64,000 nucleotides of DNA from Dichomitus squalens LYAD-421 SS1 (taxonomy: Eukaryota; Basidiomycota; Agaricomycetes; Polyporales; Polyporaceae), in assembly GCF_000275845.1 (NCBI RefSeq), contig NW_006766952.1:1-64000 (forward strand), read 5' to 3'. The position numbers were made by a program, and so were the translations under genes. A model generated the notes under the pieces. The model ran no database searches. It was not told where the DNA came from and was given only the letters and a program-made list of their open reading frames with translations. Of this stretch, positions 46,429 through 57,697 are shown in pieces (the stretch's first letter is position 1; every line of letters starts with the position of its first letter).

Positions 46429-48496
46429 TCAATCATCCTCCCCATACTCGTCCTCGTCCCCCGTCTCCTCTTCCTCATCCTCCTCGTCGTAGTCCCCCTC
46501 CTCCTTGTACCACACCACCTTTTCCACCGGCTCGTCCCACCGCCACGGCTCCCTCACCCTCCCCTCTCTTCGCTCCCGCGCGTGCTCTTCCTCGAGCCAC
46601 TGCGCGCTGACCCGCTCCAGCTCCCGCTCGAACGCGAGCCCGTCGTCGTCCCGCATGGCCTCCTCGACCTCCCACCGTCGGATGCGGTACTGTGTACCGC
46701 AGGCCCGCCGATGTGCCGCTAATCGGGCGACCTCTTTGCTGGAGACGCCGGCACAGCGGATCTCGCGCAGAGCAGGGAGGATCGGGATGTCCTCCAGGAC
46801 GAGGTCGGCCTCGCTGGCCTTGGCTTTGCCCTTATCCTTGCTCGGCAGCGGAGCAGCGGCGTCTTCCCCGGCTTCGCTCCCGATGCCGTTACCAGTGACA
46901 GCGACAGCGACAGCGACTGAGGGAGAAGCATGGGCGTGGGGGGGCTGCAGCTGTGGCGGCTCCGAGCGCACGGTGCCGAAGAGAACGCCGAACGCGCCCT
47001 CGTGCATGGACAGGAAGTCGGCCTCGAGCCGGGTCAGCGCACGCAGGCTCTCCAGCAGCGCCTTCCAGCTCTCCGCGCTGCACACCAGCCGGTTCACACT
47101 TAGCTTCTCCAGCCGCGCGAACTTCGGTCTTGCCTGCAACGCGCCCTGCCCGTTCAGCGCAGGTACGTCTCCATTTGAAGCAGACGACTCGCTCGCGCCC
47201 CGCCGTGGGCTCGAAGCGAGGAACTCGACGAACGGCGAAAAGTCCTGGTCTTCCGTGTCCAGCTCGAGATACAGCGAGCGCAGGTTCGGCGCATCGATCG
47301 ACTTGAACACCGCGATCAAGTAGTCCGACTCCAGATCGTTGAGCTGTATCTCCTGCAAACAGGGCAGAAGTACCGGGGCCGCCGACGGCGGAGGTACATG
47401 CCCAGGCGCCAGAGCCGCGTCCGGTCCTGGCGGGTCCGCGCCCCACCACTCGATCCCGTCCGGGGGCACCGCGCCCGACGCGCGCGCGCGGGGCCCAGAA
47501 TAGTGCAGCGAGAGGCGCTCGAGCGCAGGCGACGCGGCGAGCATCGTGCGCCAGAGGGGAAACGGCATGCGGACGTCGTCGGAATGGAGCGCGTACTCGA
47601 TCGAGGTCAGGTTGCGGAGGAAGGGCGAGTTGACCCAGGGTAGGTTGACGCCCTGGAGGATGATGTGCTTCAGCGACGGGAGGTGGCCGGCGAAGACGAC
47701 GACGGGCGGAGGACCGATCGCGGTGAAGAGGCGTTCGGGGGTCTGCCAGTTCTGGACGTGCCAGAGCTGGAGGGTGCGGAGGATGGGCGCGGAGCCGCAG
47801 GTGTTGAGGACCTTGCGCGCGCCGGCCTTGCATTCGAGGTCGGCGACCTTGAGGTGGAGCTCGCGCCAGCGGTCGATGTGCGGGAGGACGATGTTGAAGA
47901 CGGGTATGAACTGTTCGCGGAAGAGGAGGTCCTGTCGGTGCGCGTAGGCGTCCTCGGAGCAGGTGTCGACGTAGATGTCGATGGGGAGGCGAGCGTTGCG
48001 GGCGAGATAGGTGTTGCCGCGCGTCATGTGGGGCGTTGTGCGGAAGTGGATGGTGGTCCATAGATGGGGGGTATGGAGGGCGACATTGCGCCAGTGGCGG
48101 CAGACGTGGGAGATGGTGACCTCGAAGGTGAGCTCGCAAGGATCGCGGTCGTCAGGAGCGGGCTGGGAGTCGACGCCGAGCTGGAATATGCGGGTGAGGA
48201 GCTCCACTGGGAGGGAGTGGATGGGGGTCATGCTGTTGACGTGGGAGAGGCGGATGGGGAACGGCATGGGGGAGGAGGAGGAGGAGGAGGAGGAGGGAGG
48301 GAGAGGAGGCGGACCTGGCTGGGAAATAGACAAACGGGGTCGGTGCAGGAAGAGCGGAGAGGCGGGGGAGGAAGCTCACCTGAGGCTGGCGGTGGTATAC
48401 TCCTGATCGCACCTCCACGTCCTCACCAGTCGGGCCAAGGGCGATTTCCATTTCGTGGGACTCGCGCTTTCCTAAAGCACTCCTGACAGCTTCCAC
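46429..48496 (-). CDS. F-box protein with a leucine-rich region
   Basis: Probable substrate adaptor of an SCF ubiquitin ligase. Two exons: 48496-48380 and 48318-46429, separated by a 60 nt intron with a strong GTGAGC donor and TTTCCCAG acceptor, giving 668 residues. A start at 48451 (MEIALG) is also possible; reading the second exon alone from 48333 would drop the first exon. The F-box lies at about 73-126: HSLPVELLTRIFQLGV, then HVCRHWRNVALHTPHLWTTI. The rest is leucine-rich without clear repeats (LPSLKHIILQGVNLPW, ALERLSLHYSG, NLRSLYLELD). A poly-Ser run before the F-box is encoded by a GAG/GGA-type microsatellite near 48271-48297, and the C-terminus is a long acidic tail (GDYDEEDEEEETGDEDEYG). 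This type is greatly expanded in Agaricomycetes. Target unknown. Confidence 0.86.
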
Positions 48497-51400
48497 GGTT
48501 GCCCACTGTTCGTCCTCTTCGCTTGCTGCCTCCGCCTGGCGCCGGGCTGTCCTTGCTGGGGGAAACCGCGGGGGCGGGGGACGTGAGAGGGACGTGAGAG
48601 GGCTGCAGGGATGATATGTATGTCAGGCCGTCTGCGGGGGACTCTGCTCGCTGCTTTCAGCCGTTCCTCCTCCCCCTGCCCCATCGAGATCTCCCACCGA
48701 TCACCCATCTCAGATTCCCGTCCTCCCCCTTGCCCATATATAGTATGTTCTCCCACATCCCGCCGGCGGTCCGATCTCCGCGACCGATTCCGTCTCAGCG
48801 AACGCGCTTGGCCTCCCCGCGAGGCCGTCCTCACAGCGTATCGGACACATTCATCTCACATCCTCTCTTCGTGCGCCGCCTGCCCACCCCGCATTTGACC
48901 GCGATCTGGCCATCACTCTCCGCCTTCTTCGCCACCATCTCGTGCCCATCCTTCTCAGCCTTCCCTCCCACTGTTCTCTCCTCCTCATCCCCCACATATC
49001 CTCGTCCTCGGTGCCTCATCTTCACACCAGACTGACACCAGGCACTTCGTCCATCCTCAGCCCTTTCCATCCGTACCAGCAAGCACTCCACCGTGCCTGC
49101 TCTCTGTAAAGTTATCGTATCGTATCTCATGCTTGCGTTCGACGCCCCTCTCTGGCTTCCCTTGACACGGCTACAGTCTCATTCCCGACTTACCTACCTC
49201 CTTCGCACTTCTACATCGACCGATCTTGCACGTTACAACCCAATCTGAAACTTCAACGACCGCATGTCCCTCTCGCAGCCATAAGTTCAACACCAATCCA
49301 CGATAGGCTGCCCTCGCGTTCTCTCTCTTCACTGTGCATCCACATCCTAGTGCGACAAGTCGCCATCGAATCGAACGCACCTGCGCATTCTATAGTCTGC
49401 GCGTCCGTCCACTCCGGATCCAGCCAGTCATTCCTATGCGCAATTCCGAATTCACCAGCCCCTATATGGTTATGTTCAGCTTCCTCGGCGTCCTCCCCAA
49501 TCCACTTACGTCTCTATCGTCCCAGAGGAATCTCGGCGGCTGATCCCTCAATACAACGGCTTCCGCTGTCTGTCCGACCCGTGTATGATATCCAGACCTT
49601 GACCCAATGCACACCACGGCCCCCGCTCGAATACTATCTGCTAGCTATTACGCCCCAGAAGGACATTCGACTACCTCGAGCTCTCATGCTATCGCGCTAC
49701 CGCGTACAACAAGGCGCTCAGCGCATACGACAGCTTCTTCGCTTCGCTCAGCTGCGCGACAATCTGCATTGTGATCTTCGGACGTCCTCGCAGCGCCACC
49801 ACTCGCACACTACTGCCTTGCATATGGCACGCCCAGTGGCTCAATTGCAAAGCCGCGCTATCGACGCCTCCAGCGCATGACGCTGCGTAGCCTGGGTCAA
49901 GTGCGCGGCATCGTCTCCGGCGCGCCCACAGTCCTGACATGTGAACGGCTTTGACCACAGCTTCACCCCCATTCGAGACCGCATTGGCAGCGGCGAATCC
50001 AGCTGCCCAGCCAATGTCCACAGGCAAGGCTCCTTCGCGCTGAGCTTAGGTGGATCAGATCGTGACCACATACCAGGCTTCGCCGAAGAGGGCGACGGGG
50101 TTCTGACCGTGTTCGCGTCTGTTCTGGGTAGGCACAACGAACTCGGTGCGGGTCGTGCTATCTCCTGCTAATCTACCACCGCTTTCACGTCTCTGTCATC
50201 TGACGACAGCTTCACGTTCTCTGCATCTGGCGTTGCTTCCAGTGTCAATCGCAGGCCAAAGTCGTCTCATCATGACGTCGCGCCATCGGCTACTTCGGAC
50301 GGACTATCTCCGTCCCTCGCCCGCCTAAACAGGACCATATTTCACTCCGCGCTACTGCAATCCGTCGAAACACGACTACAGTACAGAGCATGAATCACGG
50401 CCGGCGGGTAGGCACCCGAGCCGTTGATGGCCAGGGCCTTTAGTACGTATGTATCAGCTCTAGCGTCATCAATACTTCAACGTCTGCCAGGCTATTCAGC
50501 GAGCCGGTACGCCTCCACTCGCCCTCCTCCGATGACCGAAGGGCCAAATGCGGCATTCCCGCCCAAACCCCATATTCCCGTCTCATCCTAGTTCAGGCAT
50601 TCCTCCTCCCAAGACTGCATCGGCATGCTTGGTCTCTCAGGGTCTCTGTGCGCCCTCTCACGGCCCCGAAGACTCCGCACCGTCCTTGTCCTACGGCCAC
50701 GGCCAGGGCAAGTTCGATACCCGGGTTCCTCCACACGCTCCCGACAAGCGAAGGAGAAGGAGTCCTAATTGGCAGGGTGCATCCTACCCGTACTCCCGGG
50801 GACATACATCCGAATGCCATCAACTCTCTTCTCTGTCGCATCGCCCGCTGACTCGATAACTCCGTCTCGGCATCAAACGCCTCAGCACCATTCCTGCGAC
50901 CCCCTACGCCAATTCTCGTGCCTCTCCGTCTTCCCTGTCGGAACACACCTCCTCGCCGGGCCCTGGAGGGACGGAAAGCGCAATGGGAAATCCCGGGTCT
51001 ACAAAGAGACCAGTACACGTCCTGTGCGTGCATAGAACCTCCGACTCTGCCTCCCGCGCGTCCGAGCACGACCGGAGGGCAGCAATCTGGACTTTCCGGA
51101 ACCCTTGCGTACGCAGTCGCGGGCGCGCGTTACGTACGGCTGCTCAGGGTCTCTCGTCAAGGAGCAACCCGCGCGCCCTCTTTCGTCTCGTCGCCGTTCG
51201 TATTCGCAGACGGACTGGAAACCAGCGACGTCTTGGCGATCCCGCGAAGGTCGCTCTAGATTTGTTGCGAGCGGATGCTGTAGCTGCACTGCTCGCACTA
51301 GAAGACACGATGGCGAGTGGGGTGTCCGCCAGTGCCTGATGCTGACTGAAGCCGCCGGCCGGCGAAAGAGTGAGACGAGAAGACGGCGTCGGTTGGTCGC

Positions 51401-52242
51401 CGTACCACTCTGTGGCCTTGGGCTTCTGCGCAGGTCGCGGCTCAGCCTAGGCCGCTGAGCGTGATGCGGCGTCTTAGTGGGTTCGTGAAGACGCATAGGA
51501 GCCCGTTGTTCGCGTTCGCGTTCGCGTTCAGGCGTCCTTCGGATCGTCGAACGCGAAGGCCACATCGGACTTCGCGCTAGCGCCTTTCTCTTTCCCAGAG
51601 ATAGGGGGCCTGATGTCTGGCCTCGACTTAACCTTCGAATCGCGAACGTGCCAAGTGAACGAAACACAGGCGGATCCGAAGCGGAAGCCGAGCTCTATCG
51701 CAGCCGCGTCGGAACACTGCGCGCCTCAGCTCGTGTAAGGAGCTATGTGGTCCCCGTGGCGTTTGGGTTCGTCCGCGCGTACGCCGCGCAGGCCCGCTTG
51801 CCGTAAGTCGACCTGCAAACGAAGTCGCGCGCAGGGTTGGAGGGGAGAGGGAGGCCACGAGGATAGGAAGACTGAGTGGCAGGCACGTCACGGCCAGCCT
51901 GTCATCTCCCGCGCGCGTGGCGTCGCGACGGGAGCGCATCAGACAGCTTGCGTCGGGTGCGCTCGTTTGTGGACAGAACGGACGAGTGTGGCTCTGCTCG
52001 CTCGGGACACGGGCTGGTCAATGCGGTGGTTGCTTCGTGCCTATCCAAGGGCTAGCGGCACCTCGCTCTTACGGCAGCGTCTGTTCAGAATAGTAGTTAC
52101 ACCGGAAAGTAACGAGCATAGCAACTATGAATACAATCACCGCGAACTACGCAATTAGTGTCATTAGGGCGAGAACATAACGATACACACTACAACCACA
52201 ACCCGACAGCAACAGAAGAGGACCGCACTGGCTTCGATAGCG
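48497..52242. other. 3.7 kb stretch without a recognised gene
   Basis: The first 700 bp (48500-49200) is CT-rich on the plus strand, promoter-like for the F-box gene. Long open frames (49350-49880 plus, 50593-51069 minus, 50999-51667 minus) have compositions typical of reading GC-rich noncoding DNA and no domains. A GTTCGC-type hexamer repeat lies near 51508-51530. A real multi-exon gene of an unfamiliar family, or a long noncoding RNA, could be hidden here. Confidence 0.35.
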
Positions 52243-53704
52243 CTAACGACCGTCTCCGGGAGCCGCGTTCCGAGCCAGAATTCGCGCGTTATTCACAAAC
52301 GCGTGGATCAGCTCGTCGAACGCGTTCTGCTCCTCTAGGGACAGCGACGCGTCTCCCCGCTTGGCCGCCATCGCGACCAGGTACTCGGAGTTTTTCAGCT
52401 CGACCTCGAGCTCGTGCAGTACTTCCGGCTGCCCATCGCCGCTCGTCAGGAATGCACACAACGTGCAAGAAACGTAACGTGAGCACACCTTGGAATTTGG
52501 ACCCGCGCTCGCCGTGACCTGGGTAAGGTCTATCGCGAACTCTTGATGGGAGTAGCTCAGGCGGTCTTTTCGCCGCGAATGTGTTGGGGTACCTATTGGT
52601 GGTGGTACTGCAGCACCGAGCGCCACAGCTCGATATCAGCTACCCGTCGGAAACATCTGGTTCACGATAGCTTGGAAGGGAGGGCTCCGTTCACTCCAAC
52701 ACTTCCTACACTCTGCACTCTGTGCCCGCAAGGCACGTCCGCCGCGAGGGAGGCGCGCAGCACAAATGTATACAGCATACAACACAAACTCGATGGACGC
52801 ACCAGGGATTTCCACGTTCACGCTAACTCTCCAATCTACAAACCGCTTCGGGCTGTAGATGTTCAAGTCCCCCAGGCGGACTTTGCGCATGCACTCGCGG
52901 ACCTCGCCCGTTTTCTCGTTACGGGTAACGCGAATCTTGTCTCGGCCTGTTTCCGGCTCGTAGAAGTTGTCAATGAGGTGGAGGTGCTCGTAGTCAATCT
53001 TGAGGTCGGCCTGCTGCTTAATTTTGAGGTCGTTCAGCAGCTTGTTGAAATGCTGGTGTTGTTTCTGCAGCACGCGTGCGCGCAACGACAGTCGCGTGAG
53101 CATGCGCAGTGGCAAAGGAACTAAACAGAGAAAGGAAACGCACGGCAGACATATTCGACTCGAACCGCATATCAATCGCGTTGGGCGTGAGGACTGGACA
53201 AACGACGCCAGACCGGACAAGAGGCATTCACGAGCGAGTTCGAGAGCGTCCGTGCGGAACGTAAGCCTACACTGTCAATCAAAACCCCCGCTGCACAGAT
53301 TGGAAGATGCACGCACTGGTCTCGACCAGCACGGGCAGCTGCAGCCTCTGGCCGCTCGCACGGTCCTTCAGCAGCCCAATCTTCGCCTCGACTTCGATGG
53401 TGCCACCCCCGTCGGGCGGGCGGTTGGAGATTTGATAGTGTATGAAGTCGGCGATTTCGCGAATGAACTCGTCCAGGGGCTCGACGCCAATGATGCTCGG
53501 CTGCAGTGCGGGCTTTGGGGCTACATCCGCGCCTTGAGACGTGCCGTTCCCGTTGTGTGTATGCGTGCGGTGGGGCTTGGTGTCGTCTTGGCCGCTGTCG
53601 AGGGAGCCGGCAGTAGAGGGCCGTTTTGGGGAGGAATGGCGTGCGCGCTTCGAGGGGCGGTCGGCGAAGAGGTCGCGTTCCGAGTCTGATGAAGGTGCGT
53701 CCAT
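52243..53704 (-). CDS. CET1: mRNA-capping enzyme RNA 5'-triphosphatase (CET1-type tunnel fold)
   Basis: First enzyme of fungal mRNA capping: it removes the gamma phosphate of nascent pre-mRNA and works with the guanylyltransferase in the nucleus. Five exons (53704-53317, 53193-53144, 53064-52803, 52607-52489, 52428-52243) stay in frame for 334 residues. A disordered N-terminus (about 70 residues, NLS-like RPSKRARHSSPKR) precedes the tunnel domain. The two metal-binding Glu-x-Glu motifs are GTIEVEAKIG (E104, E106) and HELEVEL (E281, E283). Between them are KIDYEHLHLIDNFYE, RKVRLGDLNIYSPKRFVDWR and KDRLSYSHQEFAIDLTQV, the known strand order. The metal-dependent fungal fold is unrelated to the animal capping triphosphatase. 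The gene is divergent from the E1 alpha gene with 270 bp between starts. Identity secure. Confidence 0.93.
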
Positions 53705-53974
53705 GTAGTGTGGCGTACGTAAACTTCGTGGGGCAGTAATGGGACCGCAAACGATGTCGAGCAAGCAGAGAGCGGAAGCCGAGGAATATTGTAATGGAGA
53801 ACTGAGAGAGACAGACCAGGAAGGCGAGGACGTGGATGCAACAGACGAGCGCCCGTCTCGATAGCCAGGGCACGTGGCCTGAACGCGTCTCGCGAAACAG
53901 CCGCGCAACTGCTACCCCGCTCATCCGAGCCGCGTCCATCATCAGCCGCCGTCTTCTTCATCTCATCCACCACC

Positions 53975-55959
53975 ATGTTCCGTCCGGCGCGCATCCCAAG
54001 GCTCTCCCAAGCTCTGGTCTCCAGAGTGTCTCGCGTGTCTCACGCCAGGGGAGTGGCGGGCACAACACCTCAGCTACCTCAACATGCACTGGGGTCATTG
54101 CCTACATCGACCTCACCCATTACCTCTAAGCTCCATTTCTTCAACTCGGTCATGAGTGGCGAGAAGAAGATCCCCACTTACAGGGTCATTGATGGCGCGG
54201 GTCAGCCCATTGAAGGCGCCGAGGTTCCTGAGGTGCGCATTCCTTCTCGTGCGATCTATACCTGCAGAGGAACGGAGAGCTCATTGCGGTCCTGATCCAG
54301 ATTGACAAGGCTCTGGCCCTCAAGATGTACTTGAGTTTGCCTTCCTTGTAGAGACGATTTGCTCACGAGTGCGGGAGGCAGGTATGAGCATATGGTCCTG
54401 CTCCCAATCATGGACGAAACGCTGTACAACCTCCAGCGCCAAGGACGTATCAGCTTCTATGTGAGTCTCATGCTTGTTCTTCCGCAGTTCCGACTGTCTC
54501 TTAAGGTCTGCATAGATTACCTCTGTGAGTACGCCCCTTTTTCGACTTCTGCCCCGTCCTGATTACCCCCGGAGTTTGGAGAAGAAGCAGCCGTCATTGG
54601 CTCCGGAGCTGCGCTCGCTCCCGACGATGAGTGAGAGTTCCTGTTCCTCTTTGCCTGGGTAACTTATCCTCATCAGACTAGGGTCCTCGGTGAGCGCGAC
54701 TGTCACGTCCCGCCGCACATCGTAGTTCTCAAAACAACACCGTACAACAGCCCAGTACCGTGAAAGCGGTGCGCTGCTGTTCCGCGGCTTTACCCTCGAC
54801 GACATCATGAACCAGTGCTTTGGTACCTACCTCGACTCAAGCGGGAAGGGAAAGCAGATGCCAGCTGTAAGCGTATCTTCTTACAAGAGAGGTCGTTTAG
54901 TGACGAGATCTTCCCCTTTCTCGTAGCACTACGGATCGAAGAAGTTGCACTGGCACACCATTTCCTCCCCATTAGCCACGCAGATCCCCCAAGCAGCTGG
55001 AGTGGGCTACGCGATCAAACGCGACCCAAATCGCCGCGGAAAGAACTGCGCAGTCGTCTACTTCGGAGAAGGTGCCGCGTCCGAGGGCGATTTCCACGCA
55101 GGCCTCGCATTAGGTGGGCCTATTCCGTACTGCCTTGTCCTTGTTGCCCAATTCTATACTCAAACTCAAACTCGTCAATTTGGCATCTAGCTTCAACGAT
55201 TCCAACCCCCACCTTGTTCATCGCGCGCAACAACGGGTTCGCCATCTCCACACCGTCCACGGAGCAGTTCTATGGCGACGGCATCGCATCTCGTGGCCCT
55301 GGGTACGGCGTGCACACGATCCGCGTCGACGGAAACGATGTGCTCGCGGTGTTCGCTGCCGTCAAGGAGGCGCGGCGGCGGTGCATCGACGAGGGCCGTG
55401 CAGTGCTCGTCGAGACCATGACGTACCGGTGCGTCGTCCACCTCCCTCGCTAGCTATGGTAACGTACTCACGGAACCATACTGCGGATGATACACAGCGT
55501 TGGGCACCACTCGACGTCTGACGACTCGTTCGCGTACCGCCCACGGAAGGAGGTGGAGGACCGCAAGCGTCTTGACAACCCGATTGTGCGCTTCCGGTTG
55601 TTCCTCGAGAGCCGCGGGTGGTGGTCGAAGGAGGAGGAGACGGCGCTCGTGAAGCGGCTCAGGGACGAAGTGAACGCAGCGTACAAGAGGGCGGATAAGC
55701 TGCCCAAGCCCCCTGTCGAAGAGATGTTTTCCGAGGTATACGGTGGGGAGATGCCTTGGAACTTGGTGCGTAACATGTTTGTTCTCACTGTTCTTCCCGA
55801 GGAGGGTCGATTTGTTGTCTGACCGCCCCATTTCCGGTCCTGCAGAAAGAGCAAAGGGAGGAGCTCAAGGGGCTGATCAAGAAGTACGGGCAGACGTGGG
55901 AGCCCTGGAAGTCCGAACTGAAGAAACACAAAGGCGAAGGCAAGGAGTTTTTGGAATAG
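53975..55959 (+). CDS. BCKDHA: Branched-chain 2-oxoacid dehydrogenase E1 alpha subunit
   Basis: Thiamine-diphosphate subunit of the mitochondrial complex that decarboxylates the keto acids of Leu, Ile and Val. Eleven exons (53975-54232, 54301-54326, 54382-54460, 54516-54524, 54575-54630, 54682-54689, 54751-54866, 54927-55113, 55191-55428, 55498-55765, 55846-55959) stay in frame for 452 residues. The N-terminus is Arg/Ser-rich, like a presequence. Visible blocks: [29 protein letters not shown], the ThDP loop [10 protein letters not shown] followed by [12 protein letters not shown], and the phospho-loop [12 protein letters not shown] (residues 325-336), whose Ser residues match the regulatory site in animals. 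Exons 4 and 6 are microexons of 9 and 8 nt, encoding Ile-Thr-Ser and part of Glu-Val-Leu-Ala; without them the conserved SFYITSFGEEA and DDEVLAQYRE cannot be built. Confidence 0.93.
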
Positions 55960-57697
55960 CTTACTCAGACAAGGCAGGAGAATCCAATTCAGCAGACTAT
56001 TCATGACATGCATTGTACAGTAGCATAACAAGCACCGCGTGTTCTCTCGTGTTCATCAAGACGTGAACTACTTGATGCACCGCCCGAAATACTTTCCAGG
56101 ACGATGAGTAGGATGTGTATGTCGATGAGCATTCGGTCCGCCCGAACAACTGATCTAATGAACTAATGAATACTTAGGTAGCACGAGAGCGTGACGTGTG
56201 CCTTGATAATCTACGAACGGGCGTAGGCTTCGCCTTCACCTCGGCCCTGGCGTGGCATGAGCAAAGAGCAACAACAGCCTGCCGGGCATTTGCTTCCATG
56301 GATTTTTTGACGACAGATGGACGCTGGTGGGAGCGACGATAAACATGGTCTCCTGAGCAAACGCAAAGCGGCCAACGTCTGGTGTACGTACCGCCAGCCA
56401 CTGTTGAATGAACCAAAAGTTGCAGGGGTCCGGATGAAGACAAGCCGTACATAACTCATCCTTGGTATGGGGGAGTATCTCGCGCACGTAGGCGATGGTA
56501 CACCGTGGACATGCACAGTAATGACGACTGAGACCAGCTTAGTGAGGACGGGTAAGAAAACGATCAGGTTCTGCTCAAGGTCTTCTATCAATTGACAAGA
56601 TGTCATCTATCTCACGCAGCTGCTTCCTCGGATAGATACGCAATCCATCATGGTCATTGATCTTGGCGCGTTGCACCGCACCGCGCCACATATCCGCCTG
56701 CGGTCAGAGGAGTGCTAAGTACTGTGGAACATTCCGAACGTTATGTAGATGCTCGCATGTCTCAACTGGTGGCTTGCCGACGAACGGTATCGTTCGACAG
56801 CTCACTCGGACCTAACGACTTCGAAGTTCGGCCTCCGTTCATTCTGGATTGATCGGGATCGACGGACTACAGTCGTTCCGGCGGCGCGCTAACGCTGCAT
56901 CTGACCCTGCTCTTGGCTTGCTCTTCTCACGGACCGGCACATAATCAAGTACATGATGACCGCAGAAGGTGTCATCGCCTTAGCAACGGCGGGGAGCGGA
57001 ATGACCGAATCTCGGAGACATACATTTGTGGATCACTACCGACCGTCGGCGGGGAGGGTGGGCGACCGTTAAAGGACCTAGAAGAGACAGAATGCGATTG
57101 TCATGCACGTTGTCGTGCAGGGTCGTTGTGGGTTGCGGGAGGGGATGGCGACTGGAGAGGGAATTGTGCGAAGTTCCAGATCACCAGGAACGAAAAGCTA
57201 GTCAGCTCAGGCCACGGCAGGGCGGGCGTAAGGAGGACCCCGATAAACCGAACCAGCGATTGCGACAACAATAATGCATGCCTTTCAATGGTCAGGACGT
57301 ATGGATCCGCAGTACATGTGCTGTCAGTGTTTCGTGGCGCGGGGCATGATGAGTCGAGGTCGATGTATTACTTGCTGAGCCGACAGTTCCATGTCGGCGT
57401 CCTAGACTGACACTAGGCGGGTATTCCGGGTCCAAGCCGCGAAATGTTGGGAGATGTAAGTATGTAAGCGCACGAGAGTCGGCAGGCTCTGTTCCTCCCA
57501 GGCCTGTGCCTTTCCCTCCACTGTCTTGTACATACTCGTCAGTCACAGCACTGCCCGACCACTTGCCTCGGGTCTCTGGATGTCCCAGGAGACGTAGACG
57601 GCAGCTCAAGTTCGCTGTGCACCAAGCAGGACCAGCAGGACCGCGTCCGCTCTTTTCGCGGTTGTCCCCTCAATCTCTAGCATTGAGCAGGCTCCCC
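55960..57697. other. 1.7 kb spacer with one possible small gene
   Basis: Apart from the Cys-rich frame at 56236-56538 nothing was recognised. The final 200 bp should hold the promoter and 5' UTR of the next gene. Confidence 0.35.
56236..56538 (-). CDS. Possible small Cys-rich protein (tentative)
   Basis: On the minus strand a frame reads CACPRCTIAYVREILPHTKD, then ELCTACLHPDPCNFW, then FIQQWLAV, ending at 56236 after about 100 codons. The CxCPxC and CxxC spacing looks like a zinc-binding cluster, and the Trp/Phe-rich continuation looks like true protein. No ATG lies in this frame upstream of the Cys cluster, so a 5' exon would be needed; a possible acceptor (GGTCTCAG) is near 56536. The internal Met at 56487 would exclude the first Cys cluster. 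Not enough to name it. Confidence 0.28.
   Translation of the reverse strand, partial: AGLSRHYCACPRCTIAYVREILPHTKDELCTACLHPDPCNFWFIQQWLAVRTPDVGRFAFAQETMFIVAPTSVHLSSKNPWKQMPGRLLLLFAHATPGPR

Noticed and set aside
46889..48139. 416-codon minus-strand frame inside the F-box gene
   Set aside because: Out-of-frame shadow of a GC-rich coding exon, His/Pro/Arg-rich; the F-box frame carries the recognisable domain.
50999..51667. 222-codon minus-strand frame
   Set aside because: Arg-rich low-information composition and simple-repeat DNA (GTTCGC hexamers) inside; no domain.
57506..57697. Upstream in-frame Met extending the type I membrane protein by 64 residues
   Set aside because: The extension is Arg/Pro-rich and would bury the signal peptide; the Met at 57698 begins it directly.
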